Assembly: GCA_022578965.1 (NCBI GenBank)
Contig: MU400521.1
Coordinates: 372,001 to 436,000 of the forward strand
DNA: 64,000 bases
Source of the DNA: Xylaria sp. FL1777
Lineage: Eukaryota; Ascomycota; Sordariomycetes; Xylariales; Xylariaceae
Reading direction: 5' to 3'
The number at the start of each line of letters is the position of its first letter. Positions within the stretch are counted from its first letter, which is position 1. Under the pieces are notes generated by a model that saw only the letters and a list, made by a program, of their open reading frames with translations, had not been told where the DNA came from and did not search any database. Position numbers and translations under genes: made by a program. This document shows, piece by piece, positions 22,919-34,400 of this stretch.

Positions 22919-25042
22919 CTAAGCGTAGTACGGCAGAGGATGTAGATCCAGGCCTTCGACAGACAACTTAAAGGCGTCGTTTCTGTTTACGTTTCCCGGA
23001 CTGTTAGCTTGCATAGTCATCAATTGTCTAGTGAGAAGAAACATGGCACAGAAGGAGAAACACGAGAGCTAAGAGAGGAGAAGGAATGAGAAGCTCACCG
23101 CGAATAGCTCCCCGCCGCATCTAGATCCAGACGTCCACGGACGCAATCCTCGAGATCAACATCCGCGTAAATGAGCCCTTCGTCATCCTCCCACTGCGGA
23201 CCGGCGAGCACCTCCCCGAAAGGCGAGACGATGCTCGAACCGCCGCGCGAGACGAACTTCGCCGTCGGCTGTGCGGCTTTGTTCTCGTCGACCTCGTCCT
23301 CTTCGATGACGGCTGAGGACGACGAAGGAGCAGCAGCAGCAGTGGCGGCGAACTTGGATTTAGGAGATTCAACAGGACTGCTCAGCACGATCTCGTTTCC
23401 GTCCTCGTCGAACACGGACCGACGACGCGCCTTCGAGGCAGACCCGGCGCCATGGCCAGCTAGCGGGTTCGCGGATGCGCTGAAGGACCCCGCTCCCTTC
23501 CGAGACCCCGATGCCGGGAGGGCAATTTCAAATCCTTCCTTCGTGATGCATGAGTTTCGCCTCGGCTGTGGTTTGTCCTTGGCGCCCTCTCGCACGCACA
23601 TGTTGGAGCTCACGACGAAGCAGCGGCCTTCGGTTCCAATTGTACGCACTATATGGGTAGCAATCCTTGTTAGTGTGTCGTCAAGTGTCTCGGTCAGACG
23701 AGGAGATCGAAGTTCACAAGAAGGGTGACTATGCGGGATCACCTACTGAGGGAAAGCCAGGTATCTCTACCATCAGCCGTAGGTGCAAAATACAAGTTGA
23801 TGCTGTGACAATATTTACGTCAGCAAGTGTAAGTTTTAATAAACAGGATGTCTACGTACTTCTGTGCATAAAGCGACTGTCTCAAAAGTGGCATGTAGTT
23901 TTCCCAGCCTGTTCACCTTGTCATCATAAAATCCTTATTTCCATTTTTTACGGAATGGTTCAGACTAACAGATGGCGGCAGCAAGGTTCACACGAGTACC
24001 ACGGATAGTGGTGCTAACGGCCTGGAGTGTAGCAGGCGAGCCTTGTGCCCATATGAGCCGTTCCGTGCCTGTCTAAGATGTTGCATTAGCCATGGATCTG
24101 CTCTCAGTATCAAAATTCGCTTTCTGACTACTCCCTTCTTAGGGAGATATGTCTTCGAGACATCAATCTCGAAGGGACAGTGTCGTTCGACAGCTAGCAG
24201 ATACCGCTAGACATCCTGTAGCTATCGAATCATATCATCGCCCTCCCTTTGAGCATCGAGGTTTGATACAGCCGCTTATTCACAGAGAGACGTGTTGACC
24301 CCAGTCTGTCGGCCAGGACCACCGACATAGACACAAGAGAGCGAACGCATAACAGCACAAGACTCACTGGCATCACCTTCCTCCTCTTCCCGATCATGCC
24401 GCGTCGAGGGCACACGTACACAACGGCACAGTATAGGCTCCCGCCAGCACGTTCGACAAGTCCGACAACGATGAAGACGCCCGTCTCACGAGCGACACGT
24501 TCGAGTTCCTCACGTGTACCGTCGCCCCTCCCCCTCGCCGGTCCTTCATTCCCAGGACCCTCGTTCCGCACCTCGTCCTCATCTCCCACATCACCCCCTA
24601 ATTCCCTCCTCACCCACTTCCCCAACCCGCCAGCCCCAGCAGGTCCAACGATGTCGCCCAGGTCAATCGCCCCCCGGAAGTACCTTCGGAACTCATCTCG
24701 GCCTTCCTCGGTTCGTCCCCCGATCTTGCACCCGAAATCGGAACCTCTGGGGTATCCACCAAAGTACGCTCTGTGAGAACGAAGCAGTCAGAGAATCTGC
24801 CACCGCTAAGCATATATGGATTTGCGAGAATGCAGAAACTTGCGGAAGCAAAATGCTTTGCAGAAGAAAAAAACCCCCCGAAAATTAACGACTCTGGCAT
24901 ACTCAGGCAAGAGCAAAAAATCTGCTTTCTTCTCCCCCGCAGACCGCGCCAGCCTTTCAAGCTGGGCAAGTGTTTCCTGCCCTGTGCTCTGCGTAGCTGG
25001 GGACGCGGTGGCGAGGCGAATCTTAGTCGAAGGGGCTGCCAT
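22919..25042 (-). CDS. Nitrilase-family carbon-nitrogen hydrolase with low-complexity insert
   Basis: Hydrolyses nitriles or related C-N bonds through a Glu-Lys-Cys triad. The gene has about seven exons, starting at [16 protein letters not shown]. Glu lies in FLLLPE (residue 47), followed after an intron by [20 protein letters not shown]. Lys is in GKRRKVMP, then [10 protein letters not shown]. Cys is in NLAAAICWENYMPL; its TGC codon is split by an intron (T then GC). Next come [13 protein letters not shown] and [13 protein letters not shown] stretch of roughly 80-100 residues rich in Ser, Ala and acids separates this from [20 protein letters not shown], where ordinary nitrilases have only a few residues. 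The end is [20 protein letters not shown] then TAG. Likely active; cyanide hydratase or aromatic nitrilase specificity cannot be read. Confidence 0.88.
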
Positions 25043-25997
25043 CCTTTCTTCCAACAGGTAATTGGAGGCGAATACGGTATGAATAATATGCTGTGTCAAG
25101 TTTGATAGCTAGACAATTGGGCAAATGCGGCATAGGTATAAATTACTTGGATTAACGAGAATGTAACCCCAGCTTAGCGCTAGAATTTTCGGGCTCTTGA
25201 CGTTAAGGAGCCCCCTCGAACCAACAGAGCACCAGCAGAGCCGTTCAGCTTTTGGAGTAGAAACACGGTATGCCTTGTTAATCTAGTAATTGAGAATCTA
25301 GTGAAACCGCATAAGACGGGGTATTGAAAGTAGACTTCGCCCTAGACGTAGAATGAAGTTCCTAAGACGCCGCATGAATTAGCCTAACTTGGAAAGCGTC
25401 CGCGCGTCCGACGGAGCATTCAAATTAATAAATAGCTTTGAACGGCATGTAGTATGTTGTCAATGTCACGCGGAGAGGCATCTCATGGCTGGCCGGGAAT
25501 AAGCAACTACCCCGCAGCAGACAGCCCACGTTATAAACTTCAGTAACATCTGGATTTTTCAACACTAGAGATGTCTCGTTATTATGGAAGGAAATTTAAT
25601 GTTTTTACGGATGAGATATTTGATCATCCGATATTCCGTGGCGACTAACGACCATGTCCCAAGGTATGCGTGAGAAAGTGTATTGATTAACGTCCGTAGC
25701 GAAATTGAACTCCCAACACCTGATGCTACCGGGCTAGGGAAGGGTATCTCAGATACGGTATTAGTGGTCTGACTCTGGACCTTAAGTCATTTATACATCA
25801 TAAAGAAAAAACTGGACCCCTTTGGTTTTCCACGTCCCGAAGCAAGAATTTAGAGCCTCCTCTTCATTGTAAGTCGTCCACGCACAAGTTCACTAGCATT
25901 ATGTGACCCCGGGACTCTGTCCCTCATATCTAAGGTAGGAAATACTGAATCCTGCCACAAAACTCAAATTCCGTCGGAACGAGCATCAGACCAAAGC
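25043..25997. other. Intergenic spacer
   Basis: About 950 nt holding the nitrilase promoter and the 3' end of the CFEM gene. I see no coding pattern, RNA gene or strong repeat. Confidence 0.5.
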
Positions 25998-27082
25998 TTA
26001 CAGCATCAGGGCAACCAATCCTGCAGCAGCGACAAGGCCGACAGGTGCAGCGGTCTGCCGAGAACCGCCGTCCGAACCAGTGGTGGTAGGAGCGCCTCCC
26101 GTACTGGTAGATTCGCCGGTAGCGGAGCTGGTAATCTCGGTCGAGCCGCTGGCAGTCTTCGTCGACTCAGTGAATAAGGTAGACTCTGAGGCAGATCCTG
26201 ACTCCGACGGTGAATAAGAAGTACCCGAGGTTGCGTAAATGAGGCTAGTGGAAATCGTAGTAGTCACTACAGACCCGTCGCTGTTGGTCAAGGTTGAAAC
26301 GACTTCGGTCGTGGAGATGGGGGTTTCAATTCCCGAAGTCTCACTTGAACCATTAGAAAGGGTGGTAATAGAAGCGCTCTCACTGCTTGTGGCAGCCGTG
26401 GCAGAGGCAGTACCCGACTCAGTGTTACCACCTCTAGTGGTAGCAACAGCAGAGACAGTGAAAGTGGGCGAAGAGGCAATCGCAGGATCCTCGTAACGGA
26501 GTTAGTAGATCACAAGATAGAGATTCTTGGCTGATGATGAAAACGCGGCAAATATCGATCCAGATGAATGATATTGTAGTCGTGACTGAGGCAAAGTATA
26601 ACTAAACTAGTGAGGGGGTGACTCACGGGAGTGGCACTAAGACCGCTAATGAAGATACCCTTCTCTATAGACTTCATGTTAACGACCTATCACGGTCAAG
26701 TGTTATTATAGCTAAGTAACGTACCACCGCACCAGTTAATGCCATACTGGATGACCGTAGGGGCCACGCCATTGGGACAGGCCGCGTTTGCGCAGTCAAT
26801 GATTCCATAGGAAAAGTCAACATTCTTGCAGAGACAGGCACCATCGACAGCGTTCTCGGTAGAGCCTCCCCCACCGCAACCAAGTTGGGAGGCTTGGCTA
26901 AGCATATTGCCGAAGCAGGTTGTCTGCAGGAAAAGGTCAGCTATACACAGAGATAGGATACGCCATACACAAGGAGAGAGAGCACAACTTACACCGCAGG
27001 CAGGGAAGTTGTCGGGTGGAGGCAATAGCTCTGCAACAACCAGGCCAGCCGAGACGGCACAAATGAGGACAGAAGTCTTCAT
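25998..27082 (-). CDS. CFEM-domain GPI-anchored cell-wall protein
   Basis: Extracellular, cysteine-rich fungal protein; CFEM proteins act in heme/iron uptake, adhesion or host interaction. Exon 1 (27082-26993) encodes a signal peptide MKTSVLICAVSAGLVVAELL and PACG. Exon 2 starts at 26923 (TTCFGNMLSQASQLGCGGGG) and continues to NWCG. A small exon (EKGIFISGLSATP) and a last exon (DPAIASSPTFTVSA to stop) follow. Eight cysteines lie in CFEM spacing: PAC, TTC, LGC, GAC-LC, DC, AAC, WC. A long Ser/Thr/Glu-rich stalk follows. The C-terminus GGSRQTAAP plus a hydrophobic GLVAAAGLVALML tail is a GPI signal. No iron-coordinating Asp can be assigned with certainty. Confidence 0.9.
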
Positions 27083-27799
27083 CTTGGGCGATGTTAAACA
27101 CAGAGCAGTGATGGGATTGTCTGTCTGTCTGTCAAAGACGGTAAGAACCTGCTGTTCCAGAAAACAGATGCTAAAAAAGCGTGCAAAAAAAGTTGAATAC
27201 GTAGTAGTGCGAGTGTGAGTGAATGAAGAGTCTGTGATGCTGGGGGAAGATGGTGATCGGAATCTGCTGATGCGGGAATGTTATGAGACGGAAGAAGAGG
27301 GAGGAGAAGGGAGGAGAAGGGAACAAGGACGGGGGAGAAAAGGGCGTGGAAGTGTGGGCTGGGTTCTTGACAAGAGTGCATCGCGAGAGAAGGAAGGCAC
27401 ACGTGTTGGTAAAGCAGCAGGCAGGATATGAGGAAGGTGCACGGTAGGTGATGCGGGCCACTCGAATGCCAGGACAAAACTGGCTGCCGGCGAAGCAAGA
27501 TGCATTCGATTTGACGATGCAGGTCTTTGGTCCAGTGACTTACATAGGAAGGGGGAGAGGGTCTTAAGGTAAGACACGAGTAGACTAATAGGTACGTTGT
27601 CAGTAGGAGAGACTGCGTAGAGACGGCAGAGGCAAATAATGAAGCATGTGTAGAGGTGGTGGATGAAAAGAAAAAGGTGAGAAGCAAGGGAGATACAACA
27701 CTTGGAGGGATGTACCTCGGTACTGACGTGGGAAGGGGACTTGGGCTAGGACAAAACGAAGGAACAAGGGGCATTCGACAACGCGGTTTTATCATGAAC

Positions 27800-27832
27800 A
27801 CTCTAGGTACCCAGTACCTACCTAGGTAGTCT
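27800..27832. repeat. CTAGGTACC / ACCTACCTAGGTAG palindromic word cluster
   Basis: Several overlapping copies of GGTACC and CCTAGG within 33 nt; same family as the other listed clusters. Confidence 0.6.
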
Positions 27833-28504
27833 AAAGCGAAGGGTATTGGAGGGGAAGGTGGAAAGAACGGTGATATCAAACAAGCTGCGAAGTGAATACC
27901 TAGAAGAAGGCCCGACGCTGCGTGTTCCAAGTGCTGTAATGATATCAAGCTAACCTTAGGTCCCTACCTAAAGCGACCTCTAGCCTAGCATATGGGAGGT
28001 AGGAAGAGAGCAGAGGGATGTATGTAGCATATAAGGATCTGGAGCTGGATATGTGCGTTGCGTATAAATGGGAAACCAATATATAAATGTAGGAATATGG
28101 AGATATGTGCTGTCCTTCCAGCGAGACCAATTAGAACGTTTCATACCTTGAGATACAGATTACTGATGAATACCAGGTTGATGGCTGCTTCCGTTGAATT
28201 TCAAAGAACTCAAGACACCGGTGATTTTCTCATTTGGCGTTGAAAAGTAGGAGAGAGGCGGGAAGTGTGTTCAAAGGTGGGTGAGAGGTTTTGATACAAA
28301 TTCATGTTGTACATATTATGCAGGAGAGACCTACCACAACCTGACTAGGTAGTCCGATGTGACTGCAAGACGTCTGTTTTTGTGTCACGGGCAGTTTCGT
28401 CATAGTGGCTTTCTTCAGTGTCCCAGATGTTGATATTTTCTCCGAGGTACCTACCTGCTCTCTCTACATATACCTCTACTGTAAGTATTTACGTAATTGT
28501 GTAC

Positions 28505-28550
28505 AATCTATACCTACCCACCTACCTAGGTACCTAAGGTAGGTAGGCTT
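28505..28550. repeat. TACCTAGGTACCTAAGGTAGGTA palindromic word cluster
   Basis: Perfectly self-complementary core around CCTAGGTACCTAAGG flanked by ACCTACC on one side and GGTAGGT on the other, so the whole stretch can fold back on itself. Confidence 0.7.
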
Positions 28551-29554
28551 CATACCCAGACTATGAGTATGACTTTGCCCTTCTAACAAGAAATTCGTCA
28601 ACTATTTATGATTTGGTAAGGCGCGTTCATATTTGGAGGCCAATTTTCTCGGGATGGCACAGGTTTGACTATCTAAGCGCTATTTCCCGCTTAGAATGCC
28701 CAACTGCATATGTACTGGAAGGTAATCAGTACCTAATTGGCTTCACATTGCCTTGATGACACAGTAGACCTATCATATGCATATATTTTCCACATCATAC
28801 GGAATTATTCCTGTTTATTTTTTGACGCTAGCTAATAGGGTTGTTGTCTTCTATCGTTGTGTAGACGCCACTTAGAAGACTATCCAAGAGTGTGTGACGT
28901 AATATCGGGATTGCATGCGGTACAATGTCACACTATTTTCGATAATTTACCCAGCAACCATCAAGCCACTACCTCATTGTAAGTTCCTCTAGTGTAGTAT
29001 CCACCCAGGTAGTCTCTCGCCGACAAACCTCACCTCTCCAAGGTGTTAAGCTTGCCATGATTGCAGGTTTAGTATTCCAAGTTTCGGGACGATTTCACGA
29101 CAACACCTACCGTACTACGCTGCCTAATGCAAACATTGCGGTTGTACTCTTCGTTAAATCATCGAGTATGGCAAGCATGTCATTCCAGACCCCTTCAACT
29201 ATTAATACTAGCTCAAATAGGTATACTAGTAGGCTATCTTGTCTTATTTGAACACAGTGATTTAATACTGGTATCAGTGATTCTGGGAAAAAAGCAAATG
29301 TACTCACTCACTCCTGCAAGCTTATATAGCGGGTAGGTACAGTCGGTACGCAATGCATGTAGGTATTGCCGTGGTGCTCTACTAGTGAGGATCTTGCCAA
29401 ATCAAGTAGCTAACCAGGGGCTATAGCACTTCTCATTGGCTAACTTTCCAATGTCTCAACCCGATCTCAGATCTTGGATCTAAATTCAAGTGGGCTGTCG
29501 TAGCAATGCAGTGACCATACAGAGCTGGGGAAATAAAATTTTGCTTTTTTTTTT

Positions 29555-29592
29555 TAAGTACCTAGGTTAAAGACTCTCAGGTACCTACATTG
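29555..29592. repeat. TACCTAGG / GGTACCTA word cluster
   Basis: AAGTACCTAGGTTAA followed by CAGGTACCTACA directly after a run of T; same word family as elsewhere. A further copy, ACCTACCTAGGTACCTAACC, lies at about 29775-29797. Confidence 0.6.
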
Positions 29593-30072
29593 TAATTAAA
29601 TGTTCCGACGAAATAACTTTTTCTGGTTGCTGTGCTCGTCACACAGCAAATAATATACCTACATCCACCTGGTACCAATAGAGTCGGATACTGCGGGTAA
29701 AACTGTTAATTGCAGGTACATTCTCTGTGATCGCTATATGTTAGGATATCCTAAGAAAGGTGTCGATGCATTCAACTACCTACCTAGGTACCTAACCTCT
29801 ATGCTTACTCCCCTCTCCTGTAGTTTTTAGGCCACCCATTTGCCAGGCATACTTCCCCCTGCCTATTATTACAGTATAACTGAGCAAGCTGGCAACCAAG
29901 TTTACTCAATCATGGCTCCATCTCTGAAAAACTACTACTATAGGTATTCAACCCAGCCCAATTGACCTAGGCGATCCAGTGCCGTTTTACTAGCCGCTGC
30001 AGGTAACTAACTACCTAGTCTAGGTGCTACTATGTATGTAATGATCTATAACGACCAATTCTCAGTGACGAT

Positions 30073-31306
30073 TCAGGAACTGTTAATCCATCTATTGCCA
30101 GACGCTACACGTCCGTGTCTTCTGCCGCCTGTATCCATCTGCCTGTCAATTTCGGGGCGATCTGATAGTGCCTTTAGAGATGCGTAGGCTTGTATCGCCC
30201 CCTCAATACTCTGTGTCAGGCCGAACAATACCGTCAAAATCAGCACCAGAACCGCGACCCAGAACGTATACCATTGGACTCCATTCCGTCGGTCATGCCA
30301 CCATTGCCTCAGTGTTTGTGGCTGGGCCTCATCGTATACTTGCTTCAACATGACTAGTCTATCCCGCCATATCTCGAACCTCTCAATCTGCCTCAGATCG
30401 GTCTTGAGTCGACCGCATCGGGATATCCCTGTATCTACCGCCAATGGTAGTTTCGAGATCCATTTTCGAGTCTCGCAGTCTGATGAAGGAAACAGTAAGG
30501 CTAGAGTTTGAAGGGTTTCCGCGGCTAAACTTGCTGGAAGCAAGCTTCGTGAGCTGTCCTAATTAGCATTCAAACTATGGGGAAGCAAATCGAAATACTA
30601 GATCTCACCTCCAGCGCTGAGATTCTAAAAATGATGCATGGTGAAAAATATGCACCTTGGTATCGTCATCCGTCAACCTCAAATGGTCAACGAGGTTGTC
30701 AGTCCAGATGATCTCCAGGCCAGCGATTCGACCAAAATTTCTCGCCTTGAATGTTTTTTCCAGTTTGATATTCTCATGCGAGAGTATAGGCTGATCACCG
30801 AAATAGTTGGCGAGGAATTCCCTCAGAGAATCATCCTTCCATTGTATCTCAGTGCTCCCAGAAAAGCCGTGCGAGGATATACCACAGTCGCACATAACTA
30901 CCAGGCTCGCAGCCAAGTCGATGGTATTTTCCAATAACTCGTCTTCGTTGGTATGCTTCGTCTTCAGCTTGGATCGCAGTCTCTGTTTTATATCCCGTCT
31001 AGTGGCACCCGCTTTCAGCAGATAGACTACATCAATGACATCGCGATGTGTCCTAACAGCCACATGACGTCCGCCATCATGTAAGGAAAGAGCGATTGTC
31101 TTGGAATAGTAGTTCCAAAAGATTGCGAGATTGATGTCTGCGCCAAGTAGCCGGGGAGAATATCCAGCACCCCAAAGCTCATGGCAAATCTCGGCCTGCG
31201 TCTGTGATTCAATTGGTGTCTCCAAGAGACTCATATCAATAGTTGAAATCATCTGAGTAGGTGTAAAATGGATGAATCTGCGGGAAAAGAATATCGGAAT
31301 TCTCAA
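30073..31306 (-). CDS. Fungal protein with C-terminal transmembrane anchor, unknown function
   Basis: Two exons, 31306-30609 and 30553-30073, give 392 residues. I recognise no enzyme motif. The N-terminal half has a repeated-looking fungal block: ELWGAGYSPRLLGADINLA, WNYYSKTIALSLHDGGRH and VDVVYLLKAG-type charged helices. The C-terminal part reads RQIERFEIWRDRLVMLKQVY, then WWHDRRNGVQWYTFWV leading into one transmembrane helix (VAVLVLILTVLFGLTQSI) and a short tail. This tail pattern recurs in fungal proteins of unknown function that sit near STAND/NLR-type or HET loci; that is from memory and weak. It is transcribed divergently from the protease-PNG1 fusion with only about 165 nt between starts, suggesting co-regulation. 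Confidence 0.75.
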
Positions 31307-31471
31307 TCAGCTTTCCTTGGCGCATGTATATACCAATAACAAGTGCAAAACTATCTAAGCCTCAGACACGTAAGCTGCTAATCCTGTGAGGGGCTCAACC
31401 GATCTCCTGCGACCCCCAACCTCCGATCAGGGCAACCAGTATTACGCGTTCGGCCTACTGATGCAACCGAA
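31307..31471. promoter_or_regulatory. Short bidirectional promoter
   Basis: Only about 165 nt separate the two divergent start codons, so both core promoters must overlap here. No named site recognised. Confidence 0.55.
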
Positions 31472-34400
31472 TTGCGTATTCTCAGCTTATTGGAATACAG
31501 AGCTAGGCTGACTGAGCTCTCTTATAGCATTAACAAAGCACAAACTCCTCTTCCAATTAGTTCCCATGCCTTTTCTCAATTCGATCCTAACTTCAAAAAC
31601 TTGTCAGCATCGCTAGCCAGCGTTTCTATCTTAGAAATGTCTACAACCCAATATCATCTGCCCGCTCGACTGGCTTCACGGGAGACGGGGCTCTCTGCCA
31701 TTCTTCGGAGAAAAACTGCCGCACAAAAGATATGGCCCAACCCCGAGCGTTCAGTAGGGCGCTTTATCTGCAAGGTTGGAAAGGAATCGATTTGGGAAGC
31801 CCAGGGTGAAGCACGGGAAACATTTAAAACGATCGCGCCAGACATTAAATGCTATTTGGATAGTTGTGTTGAGCCCATCCCGAGCTGGGTTACGGTAAGA
31901 AAATTTCGGAGTCGTCCTTCTCCTTATTCGGCTACTCTAAAAAGAATAAGAGCTCCCTTTTAAGCTACAATTTCGCCTTAGGAGTCTTTTAAATCTTTGA
32001 AAGGTTTTTTTAGGTCACGAGCAAATTGGCAATAACTAACTCCATGTGCTATAGTGGTCAATGTATATGATGGGTACTACTTTGGGTAGTGCATGCCCGA
32101 CGATCGTTTTCTGCTGCGATGTTGCTGCACATCGTCGTGAGGTTCGAAATACTATTAAGCACAGTGGAATATTAGATAGGTATCCTGGGGTGAAGACAGG
32201 ACATATGCCAAGAGCGCCAGATTTCGACCGTCTCATACCGTTAGCTGCAGGCAATTGCGGTAACAAGAGTACGATTCAATTACAAATGTCGCAGAGCGCG
32301 CTGGGAATGCCGCTGCTCATCACGGGCTACGCTCATGGCCAGGAACTAACAACCAAAGCAACCGTTGGCGGAGTGATTCGCGTAGGCGGCAAGTATTTCT
32401 ATACGACGGCAGCTCATCCATTCCAGACACATCTCGATGTGACGAACTCTCTAAAACAACAAGTCATTGAAAATCAAAATAACGAGAATATCGACGATGA
32501 CTCATGCAGTTTTGATGGGGACTTCGATTCAGCCTTTGAAGTCGAGAACGAGCTTTCACCTCTCAATAATGTAACGATAGGGGAAGGAAGGGCTCACGTC
32601 CACGAAGATCCGTTCTCATTGATGACGAAGGAGCAAGAGGCTTTGGAGCAGTCAACTGGAAATGAGAATAGCCACCATACTATATTAAGGTCAACAGAAC
32701 CTAATCTAGATCACAAAAGCTGTCTTATTTCTAACGCCTCTTTGAGGGTACTGCAATTTGACTACCCTGGAGAATTATTTCTTTTACCACGCAACAGTCC
32801 AGACACCGAGGCAGACTTTGCTCTTCTAGAAGTCACCGATAGCCGCCATTGGACTCAAAATGTGGTCTCGATAATACCAAACGGGAAATCCAAGGTTATT
32901 ATTACATCACTATCAGATACGGACAGCAACGATACACCCATCACTCACATTCAAGCTATCACATCACGTGGAAATATCCATGGGAGACTATCCGACACAC
33001 CTTTCTATGCACGCGCCCCCAATGACAAGGCCTTTCAGAAAATGCTTTGTGCAACCTTTAGCAGTAAATTAGAGAAAGGGGATTGCGGCGCGTGGGTTAT
33101 CAATACGGACACGGGTGGCTTGTACGGTCATATTGTTGCCGGTTCTCCAGACTCGGGGACTGCTCTGATCGAATTATTCCAAGACGTTTTCGAAAATATT
33201 CGATATCGCACAGGGTACCTTCCAACTCTCCCTACTGAGAACCCCAAAGGGAACTTACAGGAGGGCCACTCGATAACTGCTGGACTCAGGGCTGGTAGCA
33301 TCTCTCAGAGGGACCCAAGCATGGGTCAAGAGAAACATAACCCAGAATCTCTGTCGAAACACACAAAAGGCCGCATAATAGAAGGATATACCAGCTCTAG
33401 ATTTTCGTTTTCAAGCAAGTCTAGCAGTTCGCATCATATCTCCCGTGTCCACAACACGTCTGAGGAAATAATGTTCAAGGGCAAAGCAATCCAGACAAGT
33501 GAATCTACTGCAGAAGAACAGATAGAGTCTCTGACTTACAGATTTCAACTCAATACACGAAAGGGGGAAAAATCTAAGAAACTCGTCTACCCGGCGCTAT
33601 TACACTCTAATAATAACGCCAATTTTAGAACGGCCGCCATGGATTCAAGGCTCGACAAGGATTATGATAAACCGCCATCCTACGCATCATTGCAATCACA
33701 ACGGTCACTACGCTCAGCTAAGGAATCTCAAAAGTTCTGCAATCTTCTTAACTCATTATCTCGGACGCCTCTCGGGTGGGAGAACTCGGGGCTACTTGAC
33801 GAAGCTCTGCGAAGAATTCCACTAAGTCGCATCTACGACGATGCCGAAAACGAATTTAATACGTTTCGCGCTATTGCCATGTCTATAGAATCACCGCGCC
33901 CAGATTGGGGATATGAGGATTGCGTGGTGCGTGCATTGATGCGATGGTTTAGGAGAGATTACTTCACATGGGTCAACAACCCAGTCTGCGATGCCTGTCT
34001 ACACCCTACCGTGAGCAAAGGCGTGACCGGTCCGACACAGGAGGAGAATATCTTCGGCGCTCTTCGCGTCGAGCTGTACCAGTGCACTCAAAAACGTTGT
34101 GCTCGGCTCACCCGGTTCCCTCGATACACAGACCCATGGGTATTGATGGAGACCTGCCGGGGCCGGGTCGGGGAGTGGGTACACGTTTTCAGCCTATTCT
34201 GTTGCGCAATTGGGGCTCGGACGCGATGGGTTTGGAACGCTGAAGATCACCTTTGGGTGGAGGTCTACTCGAAGCACGTAGAACGGTGGGTGCATGCTGA
34301 TGTGCTCGAAGGCGCTTGGGACAACCCTGTCTTATACAGCGAGCGTTGGGGAAAGGCTTTATCCTACTGTATCGCTTTTTCGACCGAAGGAGCCGTCGAT

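Larger units (their letters stand above)
27083..30072. other. 3-kb non-coding region upstream of the CFEM gene
   Basis: The part next to the CFEM start (27094-27950) is strongly pyrimidine biased on the CFEM coding strand and contains an 284-codon open frame that looks like a by-product of CT-rich leader sequence (Leu/Ser/Pro only, no domain). Farther out are clusters of GGTACCTAGGTA words and an A/T tract at 29540-29556. No gene recognised. Unusually long for this window, so a regulatory region or unseen non-coding transcript is possible. Confidence 0.5.

Noticed and set aside
23171..23728. 185-codon open frame antisense to the nitrilase
   Set aside because: Mirror of the low-complexity insert; the minus-strand gene is supported by catalytic residues.
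27094..27948. 284-codon open frame on the minus strand
   Set aside because: Composition is Leu/Ser/Pro from CT-rich DNA, no domain, and it lies exactly in the CFEM leader.
29057..29251. Short frame beginning MIAGLVFQV, recalling an RTA1-type membrane segment
   Set aside because: Only about nine residues fit, with no further membrane helices; too little to call a gene fragment.
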